64,000 nt of DNA from an uncultured Lachnospiraceae bacterium (GCA_949948715.1 CATLGW010000001.1:124001-188000); one strand, 5' to 3'. Shown: positions 56,186 through 64,000, counted from the first letter of the stretch. The notes: generated by a model from the sequence alone, not told the origin. A program made the numbers and translations.

Positions 56186-56201
56186 AGAAGGGAGGCGTAT
56201 T

Positions 56202-58124
56202 ATGAGCAGACAGATTGCGGTGACAGGATCAGAGCACAAAAACCAGCCGGGGGAGGCGAGAATGGAAGAGATCGCCCAGGGGGGGAAGCTGCTTTTTACC
56301 CGGTACAAAGACAGGGACTGCGCCTTTCTCATCCGGGGAAACAGACTCCTTGCCATGCAGGTCCTCTCCCGGGGCGGAAGCCCTGTGGGGGCCGTCTATG
56401 TGGGCAGGGTGCAGAAGATGGTTCACAGCATAGAGGCCTGCTTTGTTCAGATTTCGGAGAGCGAGACAGGATTTCTTTCGCTGAAGCATGCCCGCCGCCC
56501 CGTTGTGTTCAACCGCCCCTTTAAACCGGAGAAGGGGGATACGCTGCGGGAGGGGGACGAGCTGCTGGTGCAGATAAGCAGTGAGGCCCATAAGACGAAG
56601 CCCTTTCAGCTTTCCGCACATATCACCCTGACCAACGAGGTGGCCGTATTGAACATCGCTCATAAGAGCACGGTCCGCTATTCCCAAAAGCTCTCCGAGG
56701 AGGCAAAGGAGAGGCTGAGGGAATGGCTCTTGGAGGCGGGAATTGCAAAAGACAACCGGCTTGCCCTGGGGGAGGAGCTCTCTGCGGGAATGGTGGTCCG
56801 CACTCTGGCGGGGGAATGTGAAAAGGAGATTTTTCTGCAAAAGCTGGAGAGTCTTTTGACGGAATTTACCGCCCTGTACAGACAGGGGAGGCACAGGACC
56901 CGTTTTTCCTGCCTCAGGGAGGCGGAATCCATTTACGCCGAGGTGACGGACAAGATGGTCCATCCCCAGGAGTATCAGGAGATTGTGACGGACGATCCAA
57001 AGCATTTTGAGGCACTTACCAGGCACTGTGCCCAAAGTCTTCTGCATAAGCCGGTGCGTTTGTACGAGGACGAAAGGCTGTCGTTGGCAAATCTCTATGG
57101 TTTGGAGACAAAGTGCAGGACGGCCTTTGAGAGAAAGATATGGCTGAAATCGGGAGGCTATCTGGTCATCGATCCCACGGAGGCTTTGACCGTCATAGAT
57201 GTCAATACCGGAAAGGCCGGGGCGTCTAAGGACGCAGAAAAGCATTATCGGCGGGTGAACCAGGAGGCCGCCGAGGAGGTGGCTGTGCAGATGCGGCTGC
57301 GGAATCTGTCGGGTATCATAGTGGTGGATTTCATTAATATGAGAAGCGCCGGGAGCCAGACAGAGCTCCTGCGCCAGATGCGCCGGCTGTTGAGGCAGGA
57401 CAGACAGACGGTGGAGGCCGTGGATATCACGCCCTTAGGCCTGATGGAAATTACCCGCAGCAGGAGGGGGATGTCCCTGGCAGATCAGATGAGACAGGAG
57501 AGCGGCGGGACGGACAGGCCACCGGACATTCGGAGAAAGGATGAGGAGCGTACCATGGAATTTCTTCACTTTGAGAAGGTAAAGGACGGAAAATATCTGA
57601 AAAATTATGAGCTCACCTACCGCAATAAAAAGGGCGGGGAGAAAAAATACGAGATTGTCAGCAGAAGGGATCTGAAGGGCATAGAGGATGTGGGAGGCGC
57701 ACCCAGCGGGGTCTCGATTGTAGCTACCTGCCAGGACAGGCTGCTTCTTCTGCACGAGTTCCGTATGGGAGTTAACCGGGCGATCTACAATCTATGCGCA
57801 GGTATGTTTAACGAGGGTGAGACCGTGGAGGACTGTATCTCCAGGGAGCTTTACGAGGAGACGGGGCTTACGGTAAAGCGTATCGTGAGAATCCTTCCGC
57901 CGTCCTTTGCGGCCGTGGCTTTTTCCGATACCACCACCCATATTGCCTTCGTGGAGGTGGAGGGGGAATTTTCGGATCACACCTCCGACAATGAGGAGAT
58001 TGCGGCGAAATTTTATACCAGGGACGAGGTGCGCCGGCTGCTGGAGACGGAGAGTTTCAGCTCCCGGGCACAGATGGCGGCGTACTTTTTCAGCGAAGGC
58101 TATCGGGATATGAGCGAGGAATGA
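56202..58124 (+). CDS. Fusion: RNase E/G + Nudix hydrolase
   Basis: 640 residues. The first 440 are RNase G-like: S1 RNA-binding segment (G-A-V-Y-V-G-R-V, about 63-100), then V-I-D-V-N-T-G and V-V-D-F-I-N-M with the two catalytic, metal-binding aspartates. From M452 a Nudix domain follows (ADP-ribose pyrophosphatase type) with a perfect box: G-M-F-N-E-G-E, seven residues, R-E-L-Y-E-E-T-G-L. The frame is open through the join. A strong internal ribosome site, GAGGAG at 57543, lies 6 bases before ATG 57555, so a free 189-residue Nudix protein may also be made. GGGAGG precedes the main ATG. The usual next genes (rplU-rpmA) are absent. Confidence 0.9.
   Translation: MSRQIAVTGSEHKNQPGEARMEEIAQGGKLLFTRYKDRDCAFLIRGNRLLAMQVLSRGGSPVGAVYVGRVQKMVHSIEACFVQISESETGFLSLKHARRPVVFNRPFKPEKGDTLREGDELLVQISSEAHKTKPFQLSAHITLTNEVAVLNIAHKSTVRYSQKLSEEAKERLREWLLEAGIAKDNRLALGEELSAGMVVRTLAGECEKEIFLQKLESLLTEFTALYRQGRHRTRFSCLREAESIYAEVTDKMVHPQEYQEIVTDDPKHFEALTRHCAQSLLHKPVRLYEDERLSLANLYGLETKCRTAFERKIWLKSGGYLVIDPTEALTVIDVNTGKAGASKDAEKHYRRVNQEAAEEVAVQMRLRNLSGIIVVDFINMRSAGSQTELLRQMRRLLRQDRQTVEAVDITPLGLMEITRSRRGMSLADQMRQESGGTDRPPDIRRKDEERTMEFLHFEKVKDGKYLKNYELTYRNKKGGEKKYEIVSRRDLKGIEDVGGAPSGVSIVATCQDRLLLLHEFRMGVNRAIYNLCAGMFNEGETVEDCISRELYEETGLTVKRIVRILPPSFAAVAFSDTTTHIAFVEVEGEFSDHTSDNEEIAAKFYTRDEVRRLLETESFSSRAQMAAYFFSEGYRDMSEE
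57543..57557 (+). promoter_or_regulatory. Internal ribosome binding site for the Nudix part
   Basis: GAGGAG (57543-57548), 6-base gap, ATG (57555-57557). It is in frame with the RNase G-Nudix gene. Confidence 0.65.
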
Positions 58125-58140
58125 AAGGATGGGGAAGGCC

Positions 58141-59136
58141 ATGAAAATATTTTGCTATTGTCTGCGGGATTTTGACGAGACCGAATTTTTTGACGAATTC
58201 TGCCCGGAGTATGGCGGAACCTACGCCTATACGGCGGAATACCCCAGCCAGGGAAATCTGGAGTTGGCCGAGGGGTATGATGCCGTCAGCGCAACCCCCT
58301 GCGATCTGAGCGCCCCGGTGTTGGAGCGCTTCCATGAGCTGGGCGTGCGCTATATCGCCACACGCTCCATCGGCTACGACCATATCGATCTGAAGAGGGC
58401 GAAAGAGCTGGGGATGGGGGTATGTCATGTGTCCTATGCCCCGGAGACGGTGGCCGATTATGCCATTATGCTGATTCTGATGTGCTGCCGGAATATCTGC
58501 CATATTCTGGACCGGGCCGCCGTGCAGGATTTTACCCTGAAGGGTAAGATCGGGAGGGACTTGTGCGACTGCACCGTGGGAGTCATCGGAACCGGACAGA
58601 TCGGAAGCACTGTGATTCGGCATCTCTCCTCCTTTGGGTGCCGTATTCTGGCCTATGATCTCTATCCCCGGGAGGAGCTTTCCGGGATGGCGGAGTATGT
58701 GACTTTGGAGGAGCTGTACGCCCAGGCCGATATCATCACTCTCCACACCCCTGCTACGGCGCAGAATTATCATCTGTTGAACAGGGAGGCTTTCGGACGG
58801 ATGAAGCAGGGCGTGATTCTGGTGAACACCGCCAGGGGCAGTCTGATCGACACAGGGGCTCTCATCGACGCCCTGGAGCAGGGCAGAATCGGACACGCGG
58901 CCCTGGATGTGCTGGAGCAGGAGGACGGACTGTACTATGCCAACCGCATGGGGGACGTGATCGTAAACCGGGATATGGCTGTGCTGCGCGCATTCCCCAA
59001 TGTGATATTATCTCCTCACACGGCTTTTTACACGAGGAAGGTGGTTCGGGACATGGCGTACAAAACAGTTCGGGGGGTTCACGATATGATGGAGGGAAAT
59101 GAAAATCCCCTTGTGATTTTGAGGCCTTATCTGTAA
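58141..59136 (+). CDS. VanH-like D-2-hydroxyacid (D-lactate) dehydrogenase
   Basis: 331 residues. The NAD-binding V-G-V-I-G-T-G-Q-I-G-S (about 145-155), catalytic N-T-A-R-G-S, a Glu in D-V-L-E-Q-E and His in S-P-H-T-A-F-Y match the D-lactate dehydrogenase/VanH branch. It reduces pyruvate to D-lactate most likely. No vanA or vanX is near, so glycopeptide resistance is not implied. ATG 58141 is preferred (AAAGGATGG upstream); an ATG 4 codons earlier is possible. Confidence 0.88.
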   Translation: MKIFCYCLRDFDETEFFDEFCPEYGGTYAYTAEYPSQGNLELAEGYDAVSATPCDLSAPVLERFHELGVRYIATRSIGYDHIDLKRAKELGMGVCHVSYAPETVADYAIMLILMCCRNICHILDRAAVQDFTLKGKIGRDLCDCTVGVIGTGQIGSTVIRHLSSFGCRILAYDLYPREELSGMAEYVTLEELYAQADIITLHTPATAQNYHLLNREAFGRMKQGVILVNTARGSLIDTGALIDALEQGRIGHAALDVLEQEDGLYYANRMGDVIVNRDMAVLRAFPNVILSPHTAFYTRKVVRDMAYKTVRGVHDMMEGNENPLVILRPYL

Positions 59137-59138
59137 AA

Positions 59139-59160
59139 TTCTCATTCCGCCCAATGGGAA
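59139..59160 (+). terminator. Possible weak terminator after the dehydrogenase
   Basis: TTCTCATT and AATGGGAA form an 8-bp stem with one T-G pair and a 6-base loop. The T-run after it is poor. Confidence 0.35.
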
Positions 59161-59195
59161 AATCTTGTCAGTTTCTAAATTATTCGATATTTCTA

Positions 59196-59224
59196 TTGAC
59201 ACGTCTGTATCGACTGTATATACT
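59196..59224 (+). promoter_or_regulatory. Consensus promoter of the GntR-ABC operon
   Basis: TTGACA (59196-59201), 17 bases, TATACT (59219-59224). Confidence 0.85.
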
Positions 59225-59241
59225 GTTAATATACAGTCGAT
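59209..59241. promoter_or_regulatory. Operator: 13-bp inverted repeat over the -10
   Basis: Arms ATCGACTGTATAT (59209-59221) and ATATACAGTCGAT (59229-59241) are perfect complements with a 7-base centre. The left arm overlaps the -10. It is the expected site for autoregulation by the GntR protein encoded 44 bases downstream. Confidence 0.8.
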
Positions 59242-59284
59242 TGTACGGATGGAGGTACCGCCATCCGGAGAAAAGGATACCCAT

Positions 59285-59653
59285 ATGAACATTTTCATTG
59301 ATAATAAGAGCGGGGAGCCGATCTACACTCAGATCTACACCCAGCTAAAGAATCAGATTCTTGGCGGGAATCTGGTTGAGGACCAGGCTTTGCCCTCTAT
59401 TCGGAGTCTTGCCAAGGATCTTCGCATCAGCGTGATCACCACCAAACGCGCATATGATGAGCTGGAAAGAGAAGGCTTTATCTATGCCGTGGCGGCCAAG
59501 GGCTTCTTTGTGGCGCCTAAAAATGTAGAGCTTCTTCGGGAGGAGCATTTGAAGCGCATCGAGGAGCATGTGGCGCAGATCAAGAAGCTGGCTGCTTCCT
59601 GCAATTTGAGCAGACAGGATATTATTGACTTATTCGACATAATGGAGGAATAG
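59285..59653 (+). CDS. GntR family regulator (YtrA-type)
   Basis: 122 residues. A winged helix domain (about 10-75, with P-I-Y-T-Q-I-Y and L-P-S-I-R-S-L-A-K-D-L) and a short C-terminal dimerisation helix match the YtrA subfamily, which represses ABC transporter operons. ATG 59285 follows AAAAGGAT. It heads an operon with an ABC ATPase (2-base gap) and a permease, and a palindromic operator covers the promoter. Confidence 0.93.
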   Translation: MNIFIDNKSGEPIYTQIYTQLKNQILGGNLVEDQALPSIRSLAKDLRISVITTKRAYDELEREGFIYAVAAKGFFVAPKNVELLREEHLKRIEEHVAQIKKLAASCNLSRQDIIDLFDIMEE

Positions 59654-59655
59654 AG

Positions 59656-60513
59656 ATGAGAGATGCTTCTTATACAAACGCCATCGAGGCGGCGGGGCTG
59701 TCCAAAAGCTATCCGGGATTTGAACTTAGGGATATCGATCTGAAGCTGCCCAGGGGCTGCATTATGGGGTTAATCGGGGAGAACGGGGCAGGCAAGACCA
59801 CCACCGTCAAGCTTTTACTCAATGCCGTGAGAAAGAGCGGCGGCAGCGCCCGGATTTTGGGGACGGACACCACCGCCAAGGGATTCCACAGAGTCAAGGA
59901 GGATTTGGGCGTGGTGCTGGACGAGGTAAGCTTTCCCGACTGCATGAATGCCGGCAGGGTGCAGGCCATTTTGCGAAACAGCTTTCGGAATTGGGATGAC
60001 AAAGCGTTTTCCGGATACATGGAGCGTTTTTCCCTGCCCTGGAAAAAGGAGTTCAAGACCTTCTCCAAGGGCATGAAGATGAAATTCGGACTGGCCGTGG
60101 CCCTGTCCCATCATCCCAAGCTTTTGATTCTGGATGAGGTGACCAGCGGCCTGGATCCGGTGGCCAGGGAGGATGTGCTGGAGCTGCTCTGTGATTTTAC
60201 CAGACAGGAGGATCACTCCATTTTGATTTCCTCTCATATCGTGGAGGATTTGGAGAAAATATGCGACTATGCGGCCTTTTTTCACAAGGGGCGGGAAATT
60301 CTGTGCGAGGAAAAGGACAGACTTTTGGAGGACTACGGGATGCTGCGCTGCACCGGGGAGGAGCTTGCCCGGTGCGGGAACGCCGTGGTGAACAAGAGGG
60401 AGACGGAGTACGGGGTCACCGCCCTGGTGAAAAGGAAGGGGATTCCCGCTTCTTATCCGGTGAGCCCTGTGACTCTGGGAGAAATCTTTGTTTCGATGGT
60501 GAAGGGAAGGTGA
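59656..60513 (+). CDS. ABC transporter ATP-binding protein
   Basis: 285 residues. Walker A G-E-N-G-A-G-K-T-T-T (about 40-49), a degenerate signature F-S-K-G-M-K in place of L-S-G-G-Q as in the YtrB group, and Walker B L-L-I-L-D-E-V-T-S-G-L-D-P. It powers the permease encoded next. Substrate unknown; YtrA-type operons in Bacillus respond to cell-wall antibiotics. Confidence 0.93.
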   Translation: MRDASYTNAIEAAGLSKSYPGFELRDIDLKLPRGCIMGLIGENGAGKTTTVKLLLNAVRKSGGSARILGTDTTAKGFHRVKEDLGVVLDEVSFPDCMNAGRVQAILRNSFRNWDDKAFSGYMERFSLPWKKEFKTFSKGMKMKFGLAVALSHHPKLLILDEVTSGLDPVAREDVLELLCDFTRQEDHSILISSHIVEDLEKICDYAAFFHKGREILCEEKDRLLEDYGMLRCTGEELARCGNAVVNKRETEYGVTALVKRKGIPASYPVSPVTLGEIFVSMVKGR

Positions 60514-60518
60514 GGAGT

Positions 60519-61151
60519 ATGAAGGGATTATTGTTGAAGGAGCTTTATTCGGCGGCAAACAAGAGCCTTCTCATACCTGTGCTTGGGGTAAGCGGGGCGT
60601 TTCTGGCGATGAGTCTAAAAGGCTTAGACAATCTGTTTTTCTGGTTTTATCCGGTGTTTTTCTGCAGTATGATCCCCTTTTTCTCCATGCAGAGGGAGGA
60701 GGCCAGCCATTGGCAGGTTTACTGCGACACCCTCCCCTACTCCAGAGCCCAGATTGTGTCCGCCAAGTATGTTACTACCATGATCTGTAGCCTGGGCAGC
60801 GCTTTGATTATAGGATGCGTTCATCTGACCCGGATTTCCTTTGAGACGGGGTTTCCCATCTTCTGTCTGATGACGGCCTTTGGCATATGCACCCCGGCCC
60901 TTATTTACCCCTTTATATTCGCTCTGGGGGTGGCCAAGGGTATGATTGCCTATTATGTGATCTGTGTGCTGGTCGGTGTGGTGGGCGTAGGCGGAGCGTC
61001 CCGCATGGCCATAGTGTTTGGGGAAGAAGGCTCCGGAAAGCTGCCCGTATCAGGGCTCGAAGCAGGACTTATGATACTGCTTGCCACAGGGGCGGTGCTC
61101 GTCGTCTCCTGGTTTGTGTCCGTGAAGGTGTACCAAAGAAGAGAATTGTAA
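60519..61151 (+). CDS. ABC-2 type permease
   Basis: 210 residues with about six membrane helices, typical of ABC-2 permeases. M-K-G-L-L-L-K-E-L-Y at the N-terminus is characteristic. ATG 60519 has GAGGAG directly before; the frame is open further upstream in the ATPase gene. It completes the GntR-ABC operon. Confidence 0.87.
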   Translation: MKGLLLKELYSAANKSLLIPVLGVSGAFLAMSLKGLDNLFFWFYPVFFCSMIPFFSMQREEASHWQVYCDTLPYSRAQIVSAKYVTTMICSLGSALIIGCVHLTRISFETGFPIFCLMTAFGICTPALIYPFIFALGVAKGMIAYYVICVLVGVVGVGGASRMAIVFGEEGSGKLPVSGLEAGLMILLATGAVLVVSWFVSVKVYQRREL

Positions 61152-61242
61152 GATGATGAAACTTTTTCCCTCCGGGGGCGTCTGTTTTCATGAAAGGGAT
61201 TTTACAACGGATTGAAAAAGACGGCAAAAGGAGCGGAAAATT

Positions 61243-62472
61243 ATGAGAAAAAAGATAATTGCGGGATTGTTTGCGGTTTGTGCCGTATCTTCCCTGGCCC
61301 TGATGGGGGGCTGCGGACAAGGGGAGTCTTTGCCGGAGCCAAGGGCACTGGAGGGGGAGCCTGTGCCGGGGAATTCTGTGCCAGCCGCCATGTCAGGAGA
61401 GACCATACAGGGGGAGTCTTCGCCGGAAGGGGCCACACAGGAGGAGTCTGTGCCGGAAACCGGGACGCCAAAGAGCGGGAACGGCGGGAATCGGACAGGG
61501 GCGGATATCCCCCGGGAGGGATCGGAAGGCATGGGGGAGGGCGTGCTGCCGGAGACGGATTCGGAGGCCGTGAGGGCGTATCTGTCCCAATTTCCCGAAC
61601 ACTTTGAGGAGTATGAGGGAAGGGACGACTGTTTTGTGATGGTTCACGGGAAGGAGCATTGGGGCAGGGACAAATGGGACGGCTTTCTGGAGGATACTGC
61701 CCGGGGAACCCCCTCCTGTATTACGCTGGTGCAGTTTACGGTGGAAGGAGATCCCGTTTTGGACTATCTGGCCTATGACGGGCAGAGATATTTTCATGTG
61801 TCGGATGCTTCCCGGGACGGATTCGGCAATCCGGAGAACGCCTTTTTTGAGGAGACTCGCTCCTGTCTGAAGGATTTTCTTTATCACGATAGGTCGGGAG
61901 ACGAGTACCGTTATGTGCTTTTGACGGACAGCCCGGAGCTTACCATGACAGAAATTGAGTGGTATTGGTATGTGGGACAGTACACCGACTGCGCGGACGC
62001 TGTGCCGGACGCCACCCCGCTTTTTATGCTTTTGGAGAGTGAGAGAGAGCGGGACGCGCCGAAGGCGGAGCCGGGGGAGTCCTTTAACCGGAAGGTAAAC
62101 ACTCTGGAGGGCCTTACCGCAAAGCTTCTCTATTGTACGCCCGTGTCTCTGGGGATCAAAATCACCAACGAATCAGGGAGGGAGCTTCTATACGGTGAGG
62201 CGTATGATCTGCAGATTTTGCAGGAGGGGGACTGGCGCAGCCTGTCTTATCTGATTGACGATGCCGCCTTCCGCGAGGTGGGGTTTAACCTGGGGAAAGG
62301 GGAATCAGTGATCTGGGGGACGGACTGGACGCTCTTTCACGGTGTGCTGGAGACCGGAAATTACAGAATAGTGAAGACTGTCACAGGCGGCGGGGAAGGC
62401 CTGAACCATGGGGAACATTATCTGGCCGTAGAATTTGACATTCCCTGCGGTCTGCCCCTCTATGGAGAGTGA
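61243..62472 (+). CDS. Lipoprotein with DUF4362-like and Ig-like domains
   Basis: 409 residues. A signal peptide with a lipobox (L-M-G-G-C24) is followed by a long Pro/Gly/Glu-rich linker with P-E/G-E-S repeats (about 25-110). A region with H-G-K-E and V-E-G-D-P-V-L-D-Y-L-A-Y-D-G (about 130-175) fits DUF4362, and a C-terminal part (about 290-405) looks like an immunoglobulin-like domain. It is anchored outside the cell. The linker carries near-repeats of G-E-S-x-P-E. Function unknown. Confidence 0.75.
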   Translation: MRKKIIAGLFAVCAVSSLALMGGCGQGESLPEPRALEGEPVPGNSVPAAMSGETIQGESSPEGATQEESVPETGTPKSGNGGNRTGADIPREGSEGMGEGVLPETDSEAVRAYLSQFPEHFEEYEGRDDCFVMVHGKEHWGRDKWDGFLEDTARGTPSCITLVQFTVEGDPVLDYLAYDGQRYFHVSDASRDGFGNPENAFFEETRSCLKDFLYHDRSGDEYRYVLLTDSPELTMTEIEWYWYVGQYTDCADAVPDATPLFMLLESERERDAPKAEPGESFNRKVNTLEGLTAKLLYCTPVSLGIKITNESGRELLYGEAYDLQILQEGDWRSLSYLIDDAAFREVGFNLGKGESVIWGTDWTLFHGVLETGNYRIVKTVTGGGEGLNHGEHYLAVEFDIPCGLPLYGE

Positions 62473-62480
62473 CGGCGAAT

Positions 62481-62507
62481 GGGCCCCGGACGATCCTGCC
62501 GGGGTCC
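62481..62507 (+). terminator. GC-rich hairpin after the lipoprotein gene
   Basis: GGGCCCCGG and CCGGGGTCC arms with a 9-base loop. No T-run follows, so termination is uncertain. Confidence 0.4.
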
Positions 62508-62581
62508 ATTGTCGATGTCGGCTCGGGTACGAGGGGCAGTGCCGTCACATATACTAAATAAAAGTATATTGTGGTGGCTTT

Positions 62582-62992
62582 ATGGACTGCAGGGATAAAA
62601 TTTTATCCAATAATTTTTATGACGTTATCACAGATTTTCCAATCAATATCACATCGGAAACCAGCTTTGACCTTTGCTATGTGAATGTTGAGGAAACCTA
62701 CAATTTGATCTACATCAACAGCATGGGGCTTCCCAGGCTGCTCGACAATCCCTATGATTATCAGAATATCCCAAAGCTTTACGGACTTATGGAGGATACG
62801 GGCTCCGCGCCGGGGTTTAATCCCAACAATCTGATCGCCAGCGGCATCAGTCAGGTGCAGGGGCCTCCCCTGGGACTTACGGGGAGGGGAGTCGTTCTGT
62901 GTTTTATTGACACCGGGGAGGGAGTTGAACTGATGCAGACAGTCCGCCGGGAGAAGACGTTCCCTGGTGCCATGGCGACTGCGTCGTCATAG
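62582..62992 (+). pseudogene. Truncated S8 (subtilisin-like) peptidase
   Basis: 136 codons. Residues 1-112 match the N-terminal part of lachnospiral S8 peptidases, down to the catalytic Asp motif C-F-I-D-T-G (about 107-112). The frame then runs into 24 unrelated codons (from E-G-V-E-L) and stops. The His and Ser parts of the triad are missing. The break lies near 62918-62922 and coincides with the start of a recombinase-carrying element, so the gene is likely split by insertion; the rest should lie beyond the element's far end. Confidence 0.8.
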
Positions 62993-63048
62993 GACAAAGA
63001 ATATTCCGCATAAGGTTAAGCAGAGAAATCAAAGCAGGAGGCCGCGAA

Positions 63049-63342
63049 ATGCTTCCAACCCAGGAGGAATTACGGCAGATGCAAGACGGCGATATCCGCC
63101 TGATAGACAGAGAAGGGCTGGCAGATATCGGCGGGATACAGATCGACGGGAGTCTGCCCATTGACAGGCGTGTGGAGAGCTATCTGGAACAGGCGGGCAA
63201 TCCTTTTTTTCTGAGGGCCGGGGATTATGTGATTGAGATGAAATATGCGGAGAACGGCCGGAGTATGGGGGATTGTGTGGAGGAATACCTCTCCCGCAGG
63301 GAGAACGGGCGGTATATAACGGGCCCGGGGGAGATGCCTTGA
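63049..63342 (+). CDS. DUF6870-like small protein
   Basis: 97 residues. E-E-L-R-Q-M, D-I-R-L-I-D-R, G-S-L-P-I-D-R-R-V and G-D-Y-V-I-E-M-K-Y match a small family often found beside recombinases in mobile elements of Clostridia. AGGAGG lies 7 bases before the ATG. The TGA overlaps the TTG of the recombinase gene. Confidence 0.75.
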   Translation: MLPTQEELRQMQDGDIRLIDREGLADIGGIQIDGSLPIDRRVESYLEQAGNPFFLRAGDYVIEMKYAENGRSMGDCVEEYLSRRENGRYITGPGEMP

Positions 63343-64000
63343 GGGGGAGGGAGCCCTACCGCGCCGGGATTTATCTGCGCTTATCCAGGGAGGACGGCTT
63401 ATCGGGCGGCTGCGGGGAAAGCGACAGCATCCGTTCCCAGCGGGAGCTGTGCAGAGCGTTTATCCGGGAACAAAGCGATATAGAGCTCTATGACGTCTAC
63501 ATAGACGACGGCTACTCGGGAGCCAATTATGACAGACCGGAATTTAAGCGCCTGATGGAGGATGTGCGGGAGGGGAATGTGAACTGCATTGTGGTGAAGG
63601 ATCTGTCCCGGCTGGGGAGGGATTATATTGAGACCGGGCGGCTGATACAAAAGACCTTCCCGGTCTTTCATGTGCGTTTTATCGCTCTGACGGATCATTA
63701 TGATTCTCTGTCGGCGGATTACAATGAAACCTCTTTGGTGGTGCCCATCAAGAATTTCGTCAATGACTCCTACTGCCGGGATATCTCCTGCAAGGTGCGG
63801 GCCCATCAGAAGCTGAAGCGGGAGAAGGGGGAATTTATCGGAGCATTTACCGTGTACGGCTACCGCCGAGACGAGAAAAACAAAAACAGACTGGTTCCGG
63901 ATGAATACGCGGCCCGGGTGGTGGCGGATATTTTTTGCTGGAGAATACAGGGGATGAGCTGTCTGGCTATCGCAAAAAGGCTGAACGAAAGGGGGATTTT
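63339..64000 (+). CDS. Large serine recombinase (partial, runs off window)
   Basis: At least 220 codons without a stop. The resolvase domain shows Y-L-R-L-S-R-E-D with the catalytic Ser, S-I-R-S-Q-R-E-L, Y-I-D-D-G-Y-S-G and D-L-S-R-L-G-R-D-Y. The recombinase domain begins near residue 170 (G-Y-R-R-D, then V-P-D-E-Y-A-A-R-V-V). The TTG start overlaps the previous stop, with GGGGGAG 5 bases upstream, so it is translationally coupled. It probably catalyses integration and excision of this element. Confidence 0.9.
   Translation, partial: MRGREPYRAGIYLRLSREDGLSGGCGESDSIRSQRELCRAFIREQSDIELYDVYIDDGYSGANYDRPEFKRLMEDVREGNVNCIVVKDLSRLGRDYIETGRLIQKTFPVFHVRFIALTDHYDSLSADYNETSLVVPIKNFVNDSYCRDISCKVRAHQKLKREKGEFIGAFTVYGYRRDEKNKNRLVPDEYAARVVADIFCWRIQGMSCLAIAKRLNERGI

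Larger units (their letters stand above)
62918..64000 (+). mobile_element. Left end of a serine-recombinase element (partial)
   Basis: From the break in the S8 gene to the window end: a short non-coding stretch, a DUF6870-like gene and a large serine recombinase. The right end is outside the window. The boundary is set by where S8 homology stops and is approximate to a few bases. Confidence 0.65.

Noticed and set aside
58141..59136. Vancomycin resistance (vanH)
   Set aside because: The protein is VanH-like, but no vanA, vanX or vanRS is next to it. A plain D-lactate dehydrogenase is the simpler reading.
1..64000. CRISPR array, tRNA or rRNA genes
   Set aside because: No regular spaced repeats, no tRNA-like TTCGAATCC arms and no rRNA sequence were seen on reading both strands.

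Overview
The window reads as a chromosomal segment of a spore-forming, anaerobic Firmicute of the class Clostridia, most likely a gut Lachnospiraceae. Supporting signs are the gene order (rsmD-coaD-coiled-coil protein; rpmB / Asp23-DAK2-recG; ytfI-like/ytfJ), strong AGGAGG-type ribosome binding sites, TTG and GTG starts, sporulation genes (GerW/YtfJ, YlbJ) and short-form HisG paired with HisZ. I saw no tRNA, rRNA or CRISPR. Genes are densely packed, mostly on the + strand, and no gene-free gap exceeds about 300 bases.

Layout. 1-7 kb: a GT-C-like membrane protein, leuCD, a MATE exporter, ruvAB and zapA. 7-13 kb: a U32 protein, a FtsW/RodA-PBP transpeptidase pair with overlapping frames, and a Nudix hydrolase. 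12.8-17 kb: a degenerate HD-GYP protein (- strand), a sporulation-related cluster (DUF2953, GerW), a small membrane protein with a J-domain-like coiled-coil protein, and rpmB (- strand). 17-28 kb: Asp23/Gls24, DAK2 kinase, recG, DegV, a type IIA topoisomerase B/A pair with a LexA-type box, rsmD, coaD and a coiled-coil protein. 28-37.5 kb: an amidase, ylbJ, an RsuA-type pseudouridine synthase, a HAD-YgiQ fusion, an SDR, a membrane protein, an RluA-type synthase and recU. 37.7-42.9 kb: one 1726-residue FecR/EF-hand/LRR surface protein with an 855-bp tandem duplication. 43-49 kb: a histidine operon (hisZ-hisG-hisD-HD protein-hisB-hisIE) whose last gene carries a HisF-like pseudoenzyme domain. 49.9-53.3 kb: a MoxR-DUF58-DUF4129-like set. 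53.3-58.1 kb: two radical-SAM-related proteins and an RNase G-Nudix fusion preceded by a 107-bp tandem repeat. 58-62.5 kb: a VanH-like dehydrogenase, a GntR-ABC operon with a clear operator, and a DUF4362-like lipoprotein. 62.6-64 kb: an S8 protease gene cut off by the left end of an element carrying a DUF6870-like gene and a large serine recombinase that runs off the window.

Most of the content is housekeeping. The parts that stand out are three in-frame fusions or added domains (HAD-YgiQ, HisF-like-HisIE, RNase G-Nudix), the recently expanded LRR protein, the HD-GYP protein lacking metal ligands, the SOS-type box before the topoisomerase genes, and the interrupted protease gene. I did not find a multigene system that I could call wholly new. 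The RNase G-Nudix fusion with its repeat-bearing leader is the best candidate for undescribed biology.
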